23,148 bases of DNA. It comes from Flavobacteriaceae bacterium (GTDB taxonomy: Bacteria; Bacteroidota; Bacteroidia; Flavobacteriales; Flavobacteriaceae). Shown here piece by piece: positions 7,336 through 14,935 of this stretch (position 1 is the stretch's first letter; each line of letters starts with the position of its first letter). The notes below the pieces were generated by a model. That model had not been told where the DNA came from. It saw only the letters and a program-made list of their open reading frames with translations, and ran no database searches. The stretch is taken from assembly GCA_016649785.1 (NCBI GenBank), contig JAENXB010000013.1, forward strand, positions 1-23,148, written 5' to 3'. The translations under genes and the position numbers were made by a program.

Positions 7336-7967
7336 AATTGTTTTTCTGAAAATTGATTAAAGATCTCCTGAAACATTTTTTCAGGTTGCCTGTGGGAAGT
7401 GAGCCAACCGGAAATTGCCACCCCGTGCACCCCACATTGCGCCAGCGCCGGGATATCAGCTGGTATTATCCCGCCAATTGCGATCACGGGAACAGTACTG
7501 CCACTTTGCAACAAATGCCCCAAAAGCTCCCGATAGCCTTCCACTCCCAATACCGGACTCAAATTCTTCTTGGTGGTGGTAAACCGAAACGGCCCCAGCC
7601 CAATATAATCCACCTGCTTTTGGAGCAAAACCCGGCAATCTTCCAGCGTGTTTGCCGTCCCGCCTATGATCTTATTTGCTCCCAGGATCTTCCTCGCTTC
7701 CAGGGGGCAGCTATCTTCTTTTCCCAAATGCACACCACAGGCATCCACTTGCTTTACCACTTCGGGAAAGTCGTTAATAATAAGTTTTACCTGAAAACTA
7801 TCGCAAATTTCCTTTGCTGTTTTTGCGGTTTTCAGCACAGTGCCAAAAGACTCATTTTTGAGCCGCAGCTGTATCCAGTTGGCCCCGGCCGGGCACATCC
7901 TGCAAATGTTTTCCAAATGTTCCTGCGGAGTATTTCCCTGCGATATATAATGTAGGTTTGAGATCAT
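7332..7967 (-). CDS. thiE: thiamine phosphate synthase ThiE
   Basis: A 211-residue TIM-barrel enzyme that joins HMP pyrophosphate and thiazole phosphate to thiamin phosphate. The catalytic set of ThiE can be read in order: QLRLK (Arg35, Lys37), IIND (Asn65, Asp66), GVHLGKED (Asp85), GPFRFTTTKK (Thr130-Lys133) and AIGGI. The serine of the usual GVSxH loop reads Thr (GGTANT). With all phosphate- and Mg-binding residues kept, this is the working ThiE of the operon, in contrast to the divergent paralogue at 8712-9308. It overlaps thiD upstream and thiG downstream by four bases each. Confidence 0.92.
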   Translation of the reverse strand: MISNLHYISQGNTPQEHLENICRMCPAGANWIQLRLKNESFGTVLKTAKTAKEICDSFQVKLIINDFPEVVKQVDACGVHLGKEDSCPLEARKILGANKIIGGTANTLEDCRVLLQKQVDYIGLGPFRFTTTKKNLSPVLGVEGYRELLGHLLQSGSTVPVIAIGGIIPADIPALAQCGVHGVAISGWLTSHRQPEKMFQEIFNQFSEKQL

Positions 7968-8725
7968 AGGTGGTGGTATCCAAGTAAAGTTGTGTTTGAT
8001 GCCAATATGCCTTCCGTATAAAATTTAGCTTTTTGGGCAGCTTCCCGAAGCGAATAATCCAATGCCAAATGTGCTGCAAGTGCCGAGGATAATATGCATC
8101 CGCTGCCGTGCTTTTCGGTGCAATCTTTTCTGCCGGGTTCCAGGGAAAAATAATCACCGCTTGTAGTAAACAATTCGTCCAGTCCCGGTGCTTCGGTTCG
8201 GTGGCCGCCTTTCAGGTACAAATTGGTTTTCACCCTTATTCCATCAATTTTTTCTTCCAGGCTAAACTCCCGGTAAAACATTGTTATCTCCTGAAAATTC
8301 GGGGTGACCAGGAATACTTTTTCCAAGACCTCATCCAGGTGCTCCTGCAATTCCTGAGGGTCCTGAAGCGCATATCCACTGCTGGATTTCAGAACAGGAT
8401 CCCAAATGATCCTGATATTTTTATTTCTTATCAGCAATTCATCGATCACTTTGTTCAAAATCAAAAGATCCTCTATAATGCCAATCTTCACCACCTCAAT
8501 CTGGAATCTATTCAGCAGAATTTCCAGTTGCTGAAAAATCAAAGCTTCTGGCAGCCATTGACAGGATTTAAAAATTTCATCATTTTGCACTGTATTTGCC
8601 GTGTTAACTGCGAGGCCGTAGCAATTTAAAGCCTCAAACGTCTTTACATCGGCAAGTAAACCTGCGCCGGCCGAGGGATCCATCCCAGCTATGCTCAATA
8701 CAAATGGTCTTTCAGGTGTACACAT
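7964..8725 (-). CDS. thiD: hydroxymethylpyrimidine/phosphomethylpyrimidine kinase ThiD
   Basis: A ribokinase-fold enzyme of about 253 residues that phosphorylates HMP and HMP-P to HMP pyrophosphate. Family motifs are SIAGMDPSAGAGLLADVK near the N-terminus, a DPVLKSSSG block, TPNFQEI, and the anion-hole GSGC in KHGSGCILSSALAA. I start it at the ATG at 8725, because family members begin about ten residues before the SIAG motif. An alternative TTG at 8752 would give 262 residues and a 41-base overlap with the upstream gene, against 14 bases for the chosen start. It also overlaps thiE by four bases. Confidence 0.93.
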   Translation of the reverse strand: MCTPERPFVLSIAGMDPSAGAGLLADVKTFEALNCYGLAVNTANTVQNDEIFKSCQWLPEALIFQQLEILLNRFQIEVVKIGIIEDLLILNKVIDELLIRNKNIRIIWDPVLKSSSGYALQDPQELQEHLDEVLEKVFLVTPNFQEITMFYREFSLEEKIDGIRVKTNLYLKGGHRTEAPGLDELFTTSGDYFSLEPGRKDCTEKHGSGCILSSALAAHLALDYSLREAAQKAKFYTEGILASNTTLLGYHHL

Positions 8726-9308
8726 ATTGATATTTATTAGAGAGTTCAGCAAAAGCCTGCTGTTTATTTTCTGCCAGCCAAACTGCTCCCAGTGCTGCTA
8801 CTCCGGCAAATCCCAATTCTTTCGCCCTTGGGATATTTGCTGTCTCAATGCCGCCTAAAGCAACTATTTTTTGCGGCAATGCTTCCACATTAAAAATCCT
8901 GCCTTTATAATCGATTTTGGAAATGGAAGAAAACACGGGACTCAAAAACACATAATCAAACAAAGAAGTTTCTTTAGCCACTTCTTCAGGATCGTGAAAA
9001 GAAGTACTTACTGTACATCCTTTTTCGCGGAACTGTTTTACATATTCAGCTAAATTTTTCAGACTTCTGCGAAAACTTTCCTTTAGATGAATGCCCTTCA
9101 GAAAAAAAATTTCAGCTAAATGATGATGTTGATGGAGTATCATTTTATGGAGGTGTTCTACTTCAAATTGTGACAACCAGGCCTTCATCTCCTCCTCCTT
9201 TATTCCGGATTTACGCACATGCAAAAGTTGCAACCCATTTTCGAAAAAATGAATGAGCTGCTCTATTTCTGTACTATTGCTTTGTTCGGAAGTAATAAGA
9301 ATGAGCAT
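8712..9308 (-). CDS. TenI/ThiE-like protein, divergent thiamine phosphate synthase paralogue
   Basis: A 198-residue ThiE/TenI-fold protein: LLHVRK near residue 30, GIHLKES, STSFHDPEEV, YVFLSPVFSSISK and VALGGIETANIPRA match the strand-loop order of the family. Several ThiE catalytic residues are missing: the Asn-Asp of the INDD loop is replaced by HQHHH, the Asp after GVHLGQ reads Ser, and the TxTK loop reads SISK. The His of the FGHVFET motif that I recall for Bacillus TenI is also absent. It is therefore probably not the coupling enzyme. A thiazole tautomerase-like or other thiazole-branch role is a fair guess. It begins nine bases after thiC and sits inside the operon, so the link to thiamin is firm even if the reaction is not. 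Confidence 0.8.
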   Translation of the reverse strand: MLILITSEQSNSTEIEQLIHFFENGLQLLHVRKSGIKEEEMKAWLSQFEVEHLHKMILHQHHHLAEIFFLKGIHLKESFRRSLKNLAEYVKQFREKGCTVSTSFHDPEEVAKETSLFDYVFLSPVFSSISKIDYKGRIFNVEALPQKIVALGGIETANIPRAKELGFAGVAALGAVWLAENKQQAFAELSNKYQYVYT

Positions 9309-9317
9309 TATTGGATG

Positions 9318-11174
9318 TTACAGATAAACTTCGCTTCCTTTATCTTTAAATTCTTCCGATTTTTTATTCATTCCCTCTTCAATGGCTTCCTCGGTATCCA
9401 GCCCGTGCTCCTGTGCGTAATTACGAACGTCCTGCGTGATTTTCATCGAGCAGAAATTCGGGCCGCACATAGAACAGAAATGGGCTACTTTGGCATTTTC
9501 AGAAGGTAAAGTTTCATCGTGGTAAGACCTTGCAGTATCGGGGTCCAGCGCCAGGTTGAATTGATCTTCCCAACGGAACTCGAAGCGGGCTTTGCTCATC
9601 GCATTGTCCCGGTGTTGCGCACCAGGGTGTCCTTTGGCCAAATCGGCAGCGTGGGCAGCGATTTTATAGGTAATCACCCCTTCTTTTACATCATCACGAT
9701 TGGGCAATCCCAAATGTTCCTTTGGCGTCACGTAGCACAACATCGCACAACCAAACCAACCTATCATGGCCGCACCAATACCGCTGGTGATATGATCGTA
9801 ACCGGGAGCAATATCGGTAGTTAATGGCCCCAGCGTATAAAAAGGGGCTTCGCCGCATATTTCCAGTTGTTTGTCCATATTCTCCTTGATCATATGCATT
9901 GGAATATGGCCGGGACCTTCAATGATACATTGTACATCGTGCTTCCACGCTATTTTGGTGAGTTCCCCCAGTGTTTCCAGTTCGGCAAATTGTGCGTAGT
10001 CGTTAGCATCGGCAATACTTCCGGGGCGCAAGCCATCTCCCAGCGAAAATGAAACATCATAAGCCTTCATAATCTCACAAATCTCTTCAAAATTCGTATA
10101 CAAAAAGCTTTCTTTATGATGTGCCAGGCACCATTTCGCCATAATGGAACCACCCCGGGAAACAATTCCGGTAAGGCGTTTGGCAGTATGCGGCACGTAC
10201 CGCAAGCGCACCCCGGCATGAATGGTGAAATAATCCACCCCCTGCTCGGCCTGCTCGATCAACGTATCCCTAAAGATTTCCCAGGTAAGATTTTCAGCTT
10301 TGCCGTTTACTTTTTCCAAAGCCTGATAAATAGGCACAGTCCCAATAGGTGCCGGGGAGTTTCTAAGGATCCATTCGCGGGTTTCGTGAATGTTTTTCCC
10401 GGTGGAAAGGTCCATAATAGTATCGGCTCCCCAGCGGCAGGCCCACACGGCCTTTTCCACTTCTTCCTCAATAGAAGATGAAACGGCGGAATTTCCAATA
10501 TTGGCATTGATCTTTACAAGGAAATTACGGCCAATGATCATAGGTTCATTCTCGGGATGGTTGATATTGGAAGGAATAATAGCTCTTCCGCGGGCCACCT
10601 CGTCCCTTACAAATTCCGGTGTAATGACTTTTGGGATACTCGCCCCGTAACTGTTGCCCGGATGCTGTGCCGCAATTTTATTGATCTCATCCAGCTTTTG
10701 GTTCTCCCTGATGGCAATATATTCCATCTCGGGCGTGATAATTCCTTGTCGGGCATAATGCATTTGGGTAACATTCTTACCGGGCAGTGCTTTTAGAGGT
10801 TTTCGGTTTCTTTTAAAACGCAGTTCGTCCAGTTTGGGATTGCTTTCCCTTTCCCTTCCGTAAGCCGAAGAAAGCCCTTCCAGCTGTTCCACATCATTAC
10901 GGCTCATAATCCAGTTTTCACGAATAGGTTCCAGGCCTTTTTTAACGTCAATATCTACAGCTGGATCGGTATAGGCTCCGCTGGTATCGTACACCAGGAT
11001 GGGTTCGTTTTTTTCCACTTTTCCATTGAAATTATCGGTTGTGTCGCTAAGGTTTATCCTGCGCATTGGGACTTTGATTTTCGGGTGGATCCTTCCGCTC
11101 ACATAGATTTTTTCTGAGTTGGGAAAAGGTGTGCGACTGATGATTTGCTCATTTGAAGTCTGTTCCTTTTTCAT
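9318..11174 (-). CDS. thiC: phosphomethylpyrimidine synthase ThiC
   Basis: A 618-residue enzyme of usual ThiC length that converts aminoimidazole ribotide to HMP phosphate by unusual radical SAM chemistry. The C-terminal cluster motif C567-x2-C570-x4-C575 (CSMCGPNFCSMK) is intact. Blocks such as MHYARQGIITPEMEY, EEEVEKAVWACRWGADTIMDLSTG, TIHAGVRLRYVPHTAKR and EGPGHIPMHMIKENM are characteristic. It is the second gene of the operon, 66 bases after thiS, and lies under the TPP riboswitch. Its substrate comes from purine synthesis, which links the operon to that pathway. Confidence 0.97.
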   Translation of the reverse strand: MKKEQTSNEQIISRTPFPNSEKIYVSGRIHPKIKVPMRRINLSDTTDNFNGKVEKNEPILVYDTSGAYTDPAVDIDVKKGLEPIRENWIMSRNDVEQLEGLSSAYGRERESNPKLDELRFKRNRKPLKALPGKNVTQMHYARQGIITPEMEYIAIRENQKLDEINKIAAQHPGNSYGASIPKVITPEFVRDEVARGRAIIPSNINHPENEPMIIGRNFLVKINANIGNSAVSSSIEEEVEKAVWACRWGADTIMDLSTGKNIHETREWILRNSPAPIGTVPIYQALEKVNGKAENLTWEIFRDTLIEQAEQGVDYFTIHAGVRLRYVPHTAKRLTGIVSRGGSIMAKWCLAHHKESFLYTNFEEICEIMKAYDVSFSLGDGLRPGSIADANDYAQFAELETLGELTKIAWKHDVQCIIEGPGHIPMHMIKENMDKQLEICGEAPFYTLGPLTTDIAPGYDHITSGIGAAMIGWFGCAMLCYVTPKEHLGLPNRDDVKEGVITYKIAAHAADLAKGHPGAQHRDNAMSKARFEFRWEDQFNLALDPDTARSYHDETLPSENAKVAHFCSMCGPNFCSMKITQDVRNYAQEHGLDTEEAIEEGMNKKSEEFKDKGSEVYL

Positions 11175-11240
11175 ACTTACTTTAGTTTAGTGATTTATAA
11201 TTTTATTCAGCAAAAGTTTCCTTCCGCAGAAGTTTTTAAA

Positions 11241-11444
11241 CTATCCTCCCTGTGTTGCTTTGATAATGAGCAAATTTTCGCCTTCGGCAAGTTGATGCTG
11301 ACACCAATCTGTTTTAGATATAATTTGATTGTTTACGGCTACAGCAATCCCATTTTGGGAAATATTGAGCTGTGTCAACAGATCCTGCAGGCTGGAATGT
11401 GAATTAAAAGTATGGGCGGTGTTGTTTACGTTTACAGTTATCAT
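11241..11444 (-). CDS. thiS: sulfur carrier protein ThiS
   Basis: A 67-residue ubiquitin-like protein starting MITVNVNN and ending in Gly-Gly (KATQGG), the end that is adenylated and thiocarboxylated by ThiF to deliver sulfur to ThiG. The frame continues upstream to a possible start at 11510, but those extra residues do not fit the family and lie in the riboswitch leader. Two adjacent ATGs (11447 and 11444) are possible; the second gives the usual N-terminus. It is the first gene behind the TPP riboswitch. Confidence 0.9.
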   Translation of the reverse strand: MITVNVNNTAHTFNSHSSLQDLLTQLNISQNGIAVAVNNQIISKTDWCQHQLAEGENLLIIKATQGG

Positions 11445-11549
11445 CATTTCGATATTTAATAGCTGTAAACAACAGGGGAATTCCCTAAAGAAAAAGTAAA
11501 TACAAACCAAAACTCCTCACAAGGGAATATTGATTAAATATGTAGAAAC

Positions 11550-11632
11550 ACTTTTCCCTTCGCTGGTATTAACCAGATCAGGTTCAACGGGTCTTATCTC
11601 AGCCGGTTTGTAAAAACCAGCACCCCTAAAGT
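11550..11632 (-). promoter_or_regulatory. TPP riboswitch (THI element) aptamer
   Basis: Read on the minus strand, the conserved TPP aptamer blocks appear in order: GGGGTGC, GCTGAGA, ACCCGTTGAACCTGATCTGG, TAATACCAGCG and AAGGGAA. P1 can form between ACTTT (plus 11628-11632) and AAAGT (plus 11550-11554). It lies about 105 bases before the thiS ATG and directly after a promoter. It senses thiamin pyrophosphate and shuts down the operon when the cofactor is plentiful. The expression platform is discussed among the findings. Confidence 0.96.
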
Positions 11633-11640
11633 TTACCTTT

Positions 11641-11675
11641 CAAATTTAAAGGAAATTTTTTGAAATAAAAACAAA
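11641..11675 (-). promoter_or_regulatory. promoter of thi operon (TTTG-N23-TAaaTTTG)
   Basis: On the minus strand TTTG (11675-11672) is followed after 23 bases by TAAATTTG (11648-11641), which matches the Bacteroidota consensus at the upper limit of spacing. Transcription would start at about 11634, right at the 5' edge of the riboswitch P1 stem. Confidence 0.55.
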
Positions 11676-11708
11676 AATAACAGAATTTTTTTTTGCCCGC
11701 TTATTTAA

Positions 11709-11716
11709 TACCTTTG
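11709..11716 (+). promoter_or_regulatory. -7 box (TAccTTTG) upstream of queD
   Basis: TACCTTTG lies 17 bases before the queD ATG and is identical to the box before the tRNA gene. The nearest upstream TTG (11693-11695) is only 13 bases away, so the -33 half is uncertain. It forms a divergent promoter region with the thi promoter. Confidence 0.5.
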
Positions 11717-11733
11717 CAGCATAAATAAATGCG

Positions 11734-12183
11734 ATGTCTAAAATTAGGATTACCAAGCGATTTTCTTTTGAAACCGGCCACGCTCTATATGGTTACGATG
11801 GAAAGTGTAAAAACCTGCACGGACATAGTTATAAACTCGCCGTTACGGTAATAGGAACGCCTATTTCTGATCCTTCGGATACAAAATACGGAATGGTGAT
11901 CGATTTTGGTGATTTAAAACGCATTGTAAAATCAGAAATTGTCGATAAATTTGATCACGCCACGGTTTTCAATAAAAACACTCCTCACGTTGAACTGGCA
12001 AAGGAATTAGAAAATCGGGGCCATAACGTGATTTTGGTGGATTATCAACCTACCAGTGAAAATATGGTGGTGGATTTTTCTGAAAAAATAAAAAGCCGGT
12101 TGCCGGGACATATAAAACTTCACTCCCTGAAATTACAGGAAACCGAATCTTCGTTTGCCGAGTGGTATGCGAGTGATAACTAA
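11734..12183 (+). CDS. queD: 6-carboxytetrahydropterin synthase QueD / PTPS family
   Basis: A 149-residue T-fold protein of the 6-pyruvoyltetrahydropterin synthase family. The zinc ligands are His16 (ETGHAL), His29 and His31 (CKNLHGHSY), with the catalytic Cys25 four residues before His29. MVIDFGDLK, KFDHATVF and LQETESSFAEW (the pterin-anchoring Glu) complete the signature. QueD converts dihydroneopterin triphosphate to 6-carboxytetrahydropterin in queuosine and 7-deazaguanine synthesis. The Cys-x3-His-x-His form fits QueD better than eukaryotic PTPS. It stands alone as to pathway: no other que genes are in the window. A decayed copy of its 3' end lies at 13018-13070. Confidence 0.88.
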   Translation: MSKIRITKRFSFETGHALYGYDGKCKNLHGHSYKLAVTVIGTPISDPSDTKYGMVIDFGDLKRIVKSEIVDKFDHATVFNKNTPHVELAKELENRGHNVILVDYQPTSENMVVDFSEKIKSRLPGHIKLHSLKLQETESSFAEWYASDN

Positions 12184-12217
12184 GGCCTCACAGGTCTCAA
12201 AGACCTGTGAGGCCTTA
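12181..12217 (+). terminator. long perfect palindrome after queD, probable terminator
   Basis: AAGGCCTCACAGGTCT (12182-12197) pairs without mismatch with AGACCTGTGAGGCCTT (12201-12216) around the loop CAA, and the flanking T and A extend it. It starts on the queD stop codon and is followed by the T-rich AAATTTATTTATATTT. A related hairpin with the same CCTCAC/GTGAGG core lies at 21235-21265, so this may be a dispersed repeat that serves as terminator. Confidence 0.65.
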
Positions 12218-12251
12218 AATTTATTTATATTTACATTTCTGAATTCGATTT

Positions 12252-13010
12252 ATGAACATTCCTCAAGGAAAAAAAATATATTTTTCAAGCGACAATCATT
12301 TGGGAGTGTCCACTGCTGAAGAGAGCAAACCCCGCGAACTCCGTTTTGTAAAGTGGCTTGATGAGATCAAGGGAGATGCGGCAGCCATATTTTTATTGGG
12401 GGACCTATTCGATTTCTGGTTTGAATATAAACACGTGGTGCCAAAAGGCTTTGTCCGCACGCTTGGAAAACTGGCCGAAATACGCGACAGCGGCATCCCG
12501 ATCTACTTTTTTGTGGGTAACCACGATCTTTGGATGCGGGATTATTTTGAAAAAGAACTGAATATCCCGGTTTTTAGAAACCCAAAAGAATTTGTTTTCA
12601 ATGACAAAAAATTCCTGATAGGTCATGGAGATGGTCTGGGACCGGGAGATATTGGGTACAAACACATGAAAAAAGTGTTCACAAATCCTTTTTCAAAATG
12701 GTTATATCGTTGGTTACATCCAGATCTGGGCATTCCCCTGGCACAGCATTTATCGGTTAAAAACAAAATGATCTCGGGAGTAGAAGATCAAAAATTCCTG
12801 GGCGAAGAAAACGAATGGCTCATTCAATACTGCAAACAAAAACTTAAGACCGAACACTATGATTATTTTGTGTTTGGCCACCGACATTTACCATTGGAAA
12901 TAGACCTCAACGGAAAATCTACCTACTTGAATTTAGGCGACTGGATCAGTCATTATACCTATGGGGAATTTGATGGAAATGAATTAAAGCTGAAAAAATT
13001 CCAGGTTTAA
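12252..13010 (+). CDS. lpxH: UDP-2,3-diacylglucosamine diphosphatase (LpxH-like metallophosphoesterase)
   Basis: A 252-residue calcineurin-like phosphoesterase with all metal-binding motifs: SSDNHLG (Asp14, His16), LLGDLFDFWFEY (Asp51, Asp54), VGNHD (89-92), GHGDG (124-128) and FGHRHLP near residue 210. GDLFDFWFEY together with the C-terminal GHxH is typical of LpxH, which hydrolyses UDP-2,3-diacylglucosamine to lipid X in lipid A synthesis at the inner membrane surface. The Gram-negative setting agrees. The first motif reads DNH in place of the common DLH. It lies downstream of queD but is separated by a terminator-like palindrome. A TAnnTTTC sequence at 12232-12239 may be its own -7 box. 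Confidence 0.82.
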   Translation: MNIPQGKKIYFSSDNHLGVSTAEESKPRELRFVKWLDEIKGDAAAIFLLGDLFDFWFEYKHVVPKGFVRTLGKLAEIRDSGIPIYFFVGNHDLWMRDYFEKELNIPVFRNPKEFVFNDKKFLIGHGDGLGPGDIGYKHMKKVFTNPFSKWLYRWLHPDLGIPLAQHLSVKNKMISGVEDQKFLGEENEWLIQYCKQKLKTEHYDYFVFGHRHLPLEIDLNGKSTYLNLGDWISHYTYGEFDGNELKLKKFQV

Positions 13011-13017
13011 AATTCTT

Positions 13018-13070
13018 TAAAATTTACAGGAAACAGAAACTTCATTTGTCGGGTGATTTGCAAGGCATAA
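13018..13070 (+). pseudogene. decayed remnant of a queD-like 3' end
   Basis: Without gaps, 13024-13070 matches queD 12133-12179 at 37 of 47 positions. In the queD frame it reads LQETETSFVG and then a stop, against LQETESSFAEW in the intact gene. Several changes in the first part are synonymous, while the later part has nonsense and radical changes. This suggests a diverged paralogue or duplicate that lost most of its length. It lies eight bases after the lpxH stop. Confidence 0.55.
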
Positions 13071-13126
13071 GTCCCATTCCCGAAAATCAATGGGACCGAA
13101 AAGGAAGTAAATGATACCTTTGTTTA

Positions 13127-13157
13127 ACTTTCCCAAAGTTTTAAACTTTGGGAAAGT
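13127..13157. repeat. perfect 15-bp palindrome between convergent genes
   Basis: ACTTTCCCAAAGTTT (13127-13141) and AAACTTTGGGAAAGT (13143-13157) are exact reverse complements with one base between. It lies between lpxH (+) and recJ (-). It is followed on the plus strand by CCTCTTTAATTCTT, so it could end lpxH transcription. In both directions the U-tract is weak. Confidence 0.7.
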
Positions 13158-13202
13158 CCTCTTTAATTCTTCCAGTAAAACCTAAAATTGGAATTCACCA
13201 TT

Positions 13203-14897
13203 TTACGAGCTGATATCTTTTAATTTCAACTGAAGGGAAATATTCCCGTTCCATTCATTTTCATCTATGGAATAAACCGCTTTAAATTTTTTTGCATCCG
13301 TGATCAATTCACATTTATCTCCCAAATTAAATCCAATGGCATTAATTTCCATTCTTTTACTTCCATTTTTCACCCTGCATTTTAGGTGCAGATCCTCTCC
13401 GCCTACACATTTCCCGTATCCGGTATCATTTAGGTTTTGGGTGAGAAAAACAGGCGACATATTCCCGGGCCCAAAAGGAGCGAATTGCTTTAGGATCCTA
13501 TGGAATCTTGGGGTAATGTCTTCCAGGTTAATTTCAGCATCTATGGAAATTTCGGGGGTGAGAAGTCGTTTATCGATACTTCCGGAAACTACTTCTTCAA
13601 ACTTTTGTTTAAAACCTTCATATTGGGATTCCAAAAGTGTGAGTCCCGCCGCATATTTATGTCCGCCAAATTGCTCAATATGCTCTTTACAGGCTTCCAA
13701 TGCATCATACACATCAAAATCCTTTACAGACCGGGCCGAAGCCGCCAATTTCTCCCCGCTTTTGGTAAAAACCAGGGTTGGTCGGTAATAAGTTTCGATC
13801 AATCTGGAAGCGACGATCCCAATAACGCCTTTATGCCAGTCTTCCTGATAAACAACAGTGGTGAACCGGTCTTGTTCCTTTAAATCTATAATTTGAGCCA
13901 GGGCTTCAACGGTAATGCTTTTATCGGTTTCTCTTCTTTCGGCATTAAAAGCTTCAATTTCGGCAGCGAATATTTTGGCGGCTTCTTCGTCTTCTTCCAC
14001 CAGTAAATTCACTGCATACAAGCCGTGTTTCATTCTTCCGGCAGCGTTTATGCGGGGTGCTATAATAAAAACCACATCGGTGATGCTAAGGGTTTCCTTT
14101 TTCACCTGTTGCAAGATCGCCTGGAAACCAACTCTTGGCGCGGTATTTATAACGTGCAAGCCGTGATAGGCCAAAATCCGGTTTTCGCCGGTAATTGGGA
14201 CAATATCGGCACCTATGGCGGTAGCCACCAAATCCAGGTACGGCAATAAAGTTTCAAAAGGATCTCCCTTATGTAAAGCCCAGGCCTGTATCAGCTTAAA
14301 ACCGATGCCACAGCCACAAAGTTCTTTATATGGATATTCACAATCTTCTCTTTTAGGGTCCAAAACTGCCACGGCTTTTGGAATTTCAGCTCCAGGACGG
14401 TGGTGGTCGCAAATAATAAAATCGATGTTTTTTTCTGAAGCGTAGGCCACCTTGTCAATCGCTTTAATTCCACAGTCTAATGCAATGATCAGGCTGATGT
14501 CATTATCGGCAGCAAAATCGATTCCTTTATATGAAACTCCGTAACCTTCCTCATATCTGTCCGGGATGTAGGAGACGACATTCGGATAAAAACTTTTGAG
14601 ATAGGATGAAAGCAACGCCACGCTGGTAGTGCCATCTACATCATAATCCCCGTAAACCATGATATTTTCTTCGGAAGCGATCGCTTTTTCAATCCTGTCA
14701 ATTGCCAGGTCCATATCTTTCATCAAATAAGGATCGTGCAAATCGTCCAAAGAAGGGCGGAAGAATTTTTTTGCATCCTCAAAATTTTCAATCCCGCGTT
14801 GCACCAACATCGCAGCAATCGGGATTTCCACGCCAAGATCGGAGGCGAGTTTGCTCAAGGTCTCGCGATTTGGTTTTGGTTTAAGGGTCCAGCGCAT
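13203..14897 (-). CDS. recJ: single-stranded-DNA-specific exonuclease RecJ
   Basis: A 564-residue DHH/DHHA1 exonuclease. The first domain carries YGDYDVDGTTS (residues 82-92), IALDCGIKA and CDHHRPG (the DHH motif, 164-166). The second carries FGGHKYAAGLTL near residue 410. An OB-fold region (residues about 450-560) ends the protein. RecJ digests single-stranded DNA 5' to 3' in recombination and mismatch or base-excision repair, using Mn or Mg ions held by the Asp/His residues. Length is typical. It is convergent with lpxH and 38 bases downstream of the ATPase gene on the same strand. A TAnnTTTG box at 14914-14921 suggests its own promoter. Confidence 0.96.
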   Translation of the reverse strand: MRWTLKPKPNRETLSKLASDLGVEIPIAAMLVQRGIENFEDAKKFFRPSLDDLHDPYLMKDMDLAIDRIEKAIASEENIMVYGDYDVDGTTSVALLSSYLKSFYPNVVSYIPDRYEEGYGVSYKGIDFAADNDISLIIALDCGIKAIDKVAYASEKNIDFIICDHHRPGAEIPKAVAVLDPKREDCEYPYKELCGCGIGFKLIQAWALHKGDPFETLLPYLDLVATAIGADIVPITGENRILAYHGLHVINTAPRVGFQAILQQVKKETLSITDVVFIIAPRINAAGRMKHGLYAVNLLVEEDEEAAKIFAAEIEAFNAERRETDKSITVEALAQIIDLKEQDRFTTVVYQEDWHKGVIGIVASRLIETYYRPTLVFTKSGEKLAASARSVKDFDVYDALEACKEHIEQFGGHKYAAGLTLLESQYEGFKQKFEEVVSGSIDKRLLTPEISIDAEINLEDITPRFHRILKQFAPFGPGNMSPVFLTQNLNDTGYGKCVGGEDLHLKCRVKNGSKRMEINAIGFNLGDKCELITDAKKFKAVYSIDENEWNGNISLQLKLKDISS

Positions 14898-14913
14898 AAT
14901 TTTAATGTTTTTT

Positions 14914-14921
14914 CAAAAATA
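14914..14921 (-). promoter_or_regulatory. -7 box (TAttTTTG) upstream of recJ
   Basis: On the minus strand TATTTTTG matches TAnnTTTG, 16 bases before the recJ ATG. No TTG stands at the expected distance, so the -33 element is not identified. Confidence 0.4.
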
Positions 14922-14935
14922 CGGATTGTTTCCGG

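Noticed and set aside
7353..7955. 200-codon open frame on the plus strand opposite thiE
   Set aside because: It lies fully inside a well-supported thi gene in antisense, has no family motifs and an unnatural composition; it is a shadow of the real coding frame. The same holds for 8108-8629 opposite thiD and 934-1275 opposite the MATE gene.
11445..11510. Extended N-terminus of ThiS
   Set aside because: The extension is Phe/Cys-rich and lies in the riboswitch leader; ThiS proteins start just before the first beta strand.
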